From: Bordetella ansorpii
GTDB lineage: Bacteria > Pseudomonadota > Gammaproteobacteria > Burkholderiales > Burkholderiaceae_B
Length of the DNA stretch: 64,000 nucleotides
Direction of reading: 5' to 3'
Assembly (NCBI RefSeq): GCF_900078315.1
Contig: NZ_FKBS01000014.1
Span: 60,802 to 124,801, forward strand
Part shown: one piece after another, positions 63,085 to 64,000 of the stretch
Layout of the letters: every line of letters starts with the position of its first letter
Numbering within the stretch: the first letter of the stretch is position 1
The notes under the pieces: generated by a model
What the model was told of the DNA's origin: nothing
What the model saw: only the letters and a program-made list of their open reading frames with translations
The model's database searches: none
Made by a program: the position numbers and the translations under genes

Positions 63085-63879
63085 CTACTTCTGGCCGATC
63101 AGTACGCGGTCCAGGCCATAGACCCGGTCCAGCACGAACATGGTGACGGCCGTCAGCGCGATGACCAGGGCCGAGACGGCCGCCATCATCGGGTCGATGG
63201 ATTCGGTGGCGTACATGTACATGCGCACGGGCAGCGTCACCGTGCTGGGCGCGGTGATGAAGACCGACATGGTCAATTCGTCGAAACTGTTGATGAAGGC
63301 CAGCAGCCAGCCACCCGACACGCCGGGCAGGATCATCGGCAGCGTGATCTTCATGAAGACCGAGGCGCGGCTGGCGCCCAGCGACTGCGCGGCGTGTTCC
63401 ACCGACAGGTCGAAGCCCACCAGCGCGCCGATCACCAGGCGCATCACATAGGGCGTGATGACGATGACGTGCGCCAGCATCAGCCAGCCGAAGCTGCCGG
63501 TCAGGCCCATCATGGCGAAGAAGCGCAGCAGCGCGACGCCCAGCACCAGGTGCGGGATCATCAGCGGCGACAGGAACAGGCCATTCAGCGCATCGCGGCC
63601 GGGAAAGCGGTAGCGCGTGATGGCGATGGCCGCGGGCACCGCCAGCACCGAGGCGATGCTGGCCGAGCAGAACGCCAGCCACAGGCTGTTGCGGAAGGCC
63701 TGCATGAAGTCGGCGTGCGCGAACACCGCCTTGAACCAGCGCAGCGACCAATCGGTGGTGGGGAGGGTGAGCGTCGAGCCGGGCGTGAATGCGGTCAGGC
63801 ACACGATCACCAGCGGCGCCAGCACGAAGGCCACCACCAGCAGATTGAACGCCAGTGCGAAAGGACCGTTTTTCTGCAT
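63085..63879 (-). CDS. ABC transporter permease (PotC type)
   Basis: A 264-residue inner-membrane permease with six predicted helices. The ATPase-contact EAA loop is AAQSLGASRASVFMKITLPMILPG (read from residue 178). Family segments are NSLWLAFCSASIASVLAVPAAIA and SFDELTMSVFI. The ATG at 63879 is chosen because GGAG lies 9 bases upstream and the hydrophobic start fits PotC; an upstream ATG at 63927 would add 16 non-homologous residues and overlap the preceding gene. It pairs with the permease that runs off the end of the window. Confidence 0.92.
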   Translation of the reverse strand: MQKNGPFALAFNLLVVAFVLAPLVIVCLTAFTPGSTLTLPTTDWSLRWFKAVFAHADFMQAFRNSLWLAFCSASIASVLAVPAAIAITRYRFPGRDALNGLFLSPLMIPHLVLGVALLRFFAMMGLTGSFGWLMLAHVIVITPYVMRLVIGALVGFDLSVEHAAQSLGASRASVFMKITLPMILPGVSGGWLLAFINSFDELTMSVFITAPSTVTLPVRMYMYATESIDPMMAAVSALVIALTAVTMFVLDRVYGLDRVLIGQK

Positions 63880-63895
63880 GATCCGAGGTCTCCGT

Positions 63896-64000
63896 TCAGC
63901 CCAGGCTGCGGCGGTAGGAGCGTTCAACCATGCGGTTGTAGCTCATCATGATGATGATGTTGGCCACCAGCAGCAGCACCGCGATGGCGGCGCCCAGCGG
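63896..64000 (-). CDS. ABC transporter permease (PotB type), 3' end only
   Basis: The last 34 codons of a second permease: a hydrophobic helix (GAAIAVLLLVANIIIMM) followed by SYNRMVERSYRRSLG and a TGA. A final membrane helix with a short basic tail is the usual end of PotB-type permeases. It stops 16 bp before the PotC-type start. The rest of the gene lies beyond the window. Confidence 0.75.
   Translation of the reverse strand, partial: PLGAAIAVLLLVANIIIMMSYNRMVERSYRRSLG

Overview
The window is a strongly GC-rich stretch of a bacterial chromosome. It carries four Bug-family (TctC-type) periplasmic binding proteins, a tctBA pair, many LysR/IclR/MarR/LacI/RpiR regulators and densely packed catabolic operons. 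This combination is typical of Alcaligenaceae in the Burkholderiales (Bordetella/Achromobacter type); the genus is inferred from gene style, not from a marker gene. I saw no rRNA, tRNA, CRISPR array, intact insertion sequence or prophage.

Layout. 50-6354: a hydantoinase/oxoprolinase pair (hyuA, hyuB) divergent from a class III aminotransferase, an NTF2-like protein and an IclR regulator, with an inverted repeat between the two arms. 6422-10315: a TonB-receptor 3' remnant, a Rid-family protein, a Tat/lipoprotein metallophosphoesterase with a LamG-like domain, and an MHYT membrane sensor. 10661-14293: LysR, L-serine ammonia-lyase and an unrecognised coiled-coil protein. 14406-17860: Bug, DUF3237 and FAD-monooxygenase genes divergent from a MarR regulator with a palindrome between them. 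18086-18879: a small toxin-antitoxin-like module whose promoter overlaps a perfect inverted repeat. 18881-25698: two enolase-superfamily/Bug units, one controlled by a LysR and the other by a LacI with two mirror-image operators. 25921-28182: katG. 28236-29174: a chemotaxis transducer lacking its 5' part. 29246-40898: LysR, a fused indolepyruvate oxidoreductase, LysR, Bug, a circularly ordered aconitase-like hydratase, an RraA-family aldolase-like enzyme and tctBA. 41176-46910: an NAD salvage/synthesis operon (Nudix-NMN adenylyltransferase, nadE, pncB, nicotinamidase-like) divergent from its probable repressor NrtR. 47120-54135: doxX and an RND efflux operon divergent from a TetR regulator. 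54222-56271: a Met/His-rich DUF2946-like protein and a PepSY membrane protein. 56419-64000: a class III aminotransferase and RpiR regulator facing an operon of FAD oxidoreductase, 2-hydroxyacid dehydrogenase, SDR and a polyamine-type ABC importer that runs off the window end.

How it works together. Most of the window is uptake plus catabolism of organic acids and amino or amide compounds, each unit with its own local regulator and usually a recognisable palindrome in the divergent promoter. The housekeeping-like blocks are the NAD operon, katG, sdaA and the RND pump. An intergenic GC-rich repeat of about 78 bp, related to intrinsic terminators, occurs at three places (24467, 41003 in tandem, 57763).

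Most interesting candidates: the aconitase-like/RraA-like/Bug/TctBA acid-catabolism block, the NrtR-NAD divergon, the twin LacI operators, the leaderless-looking toxin-antitoxin module, the Met-rich DUF2946/PepSY pair, the unknown coiled-coil protein and the interspersed repeat. None is proven novel from sequence alone.
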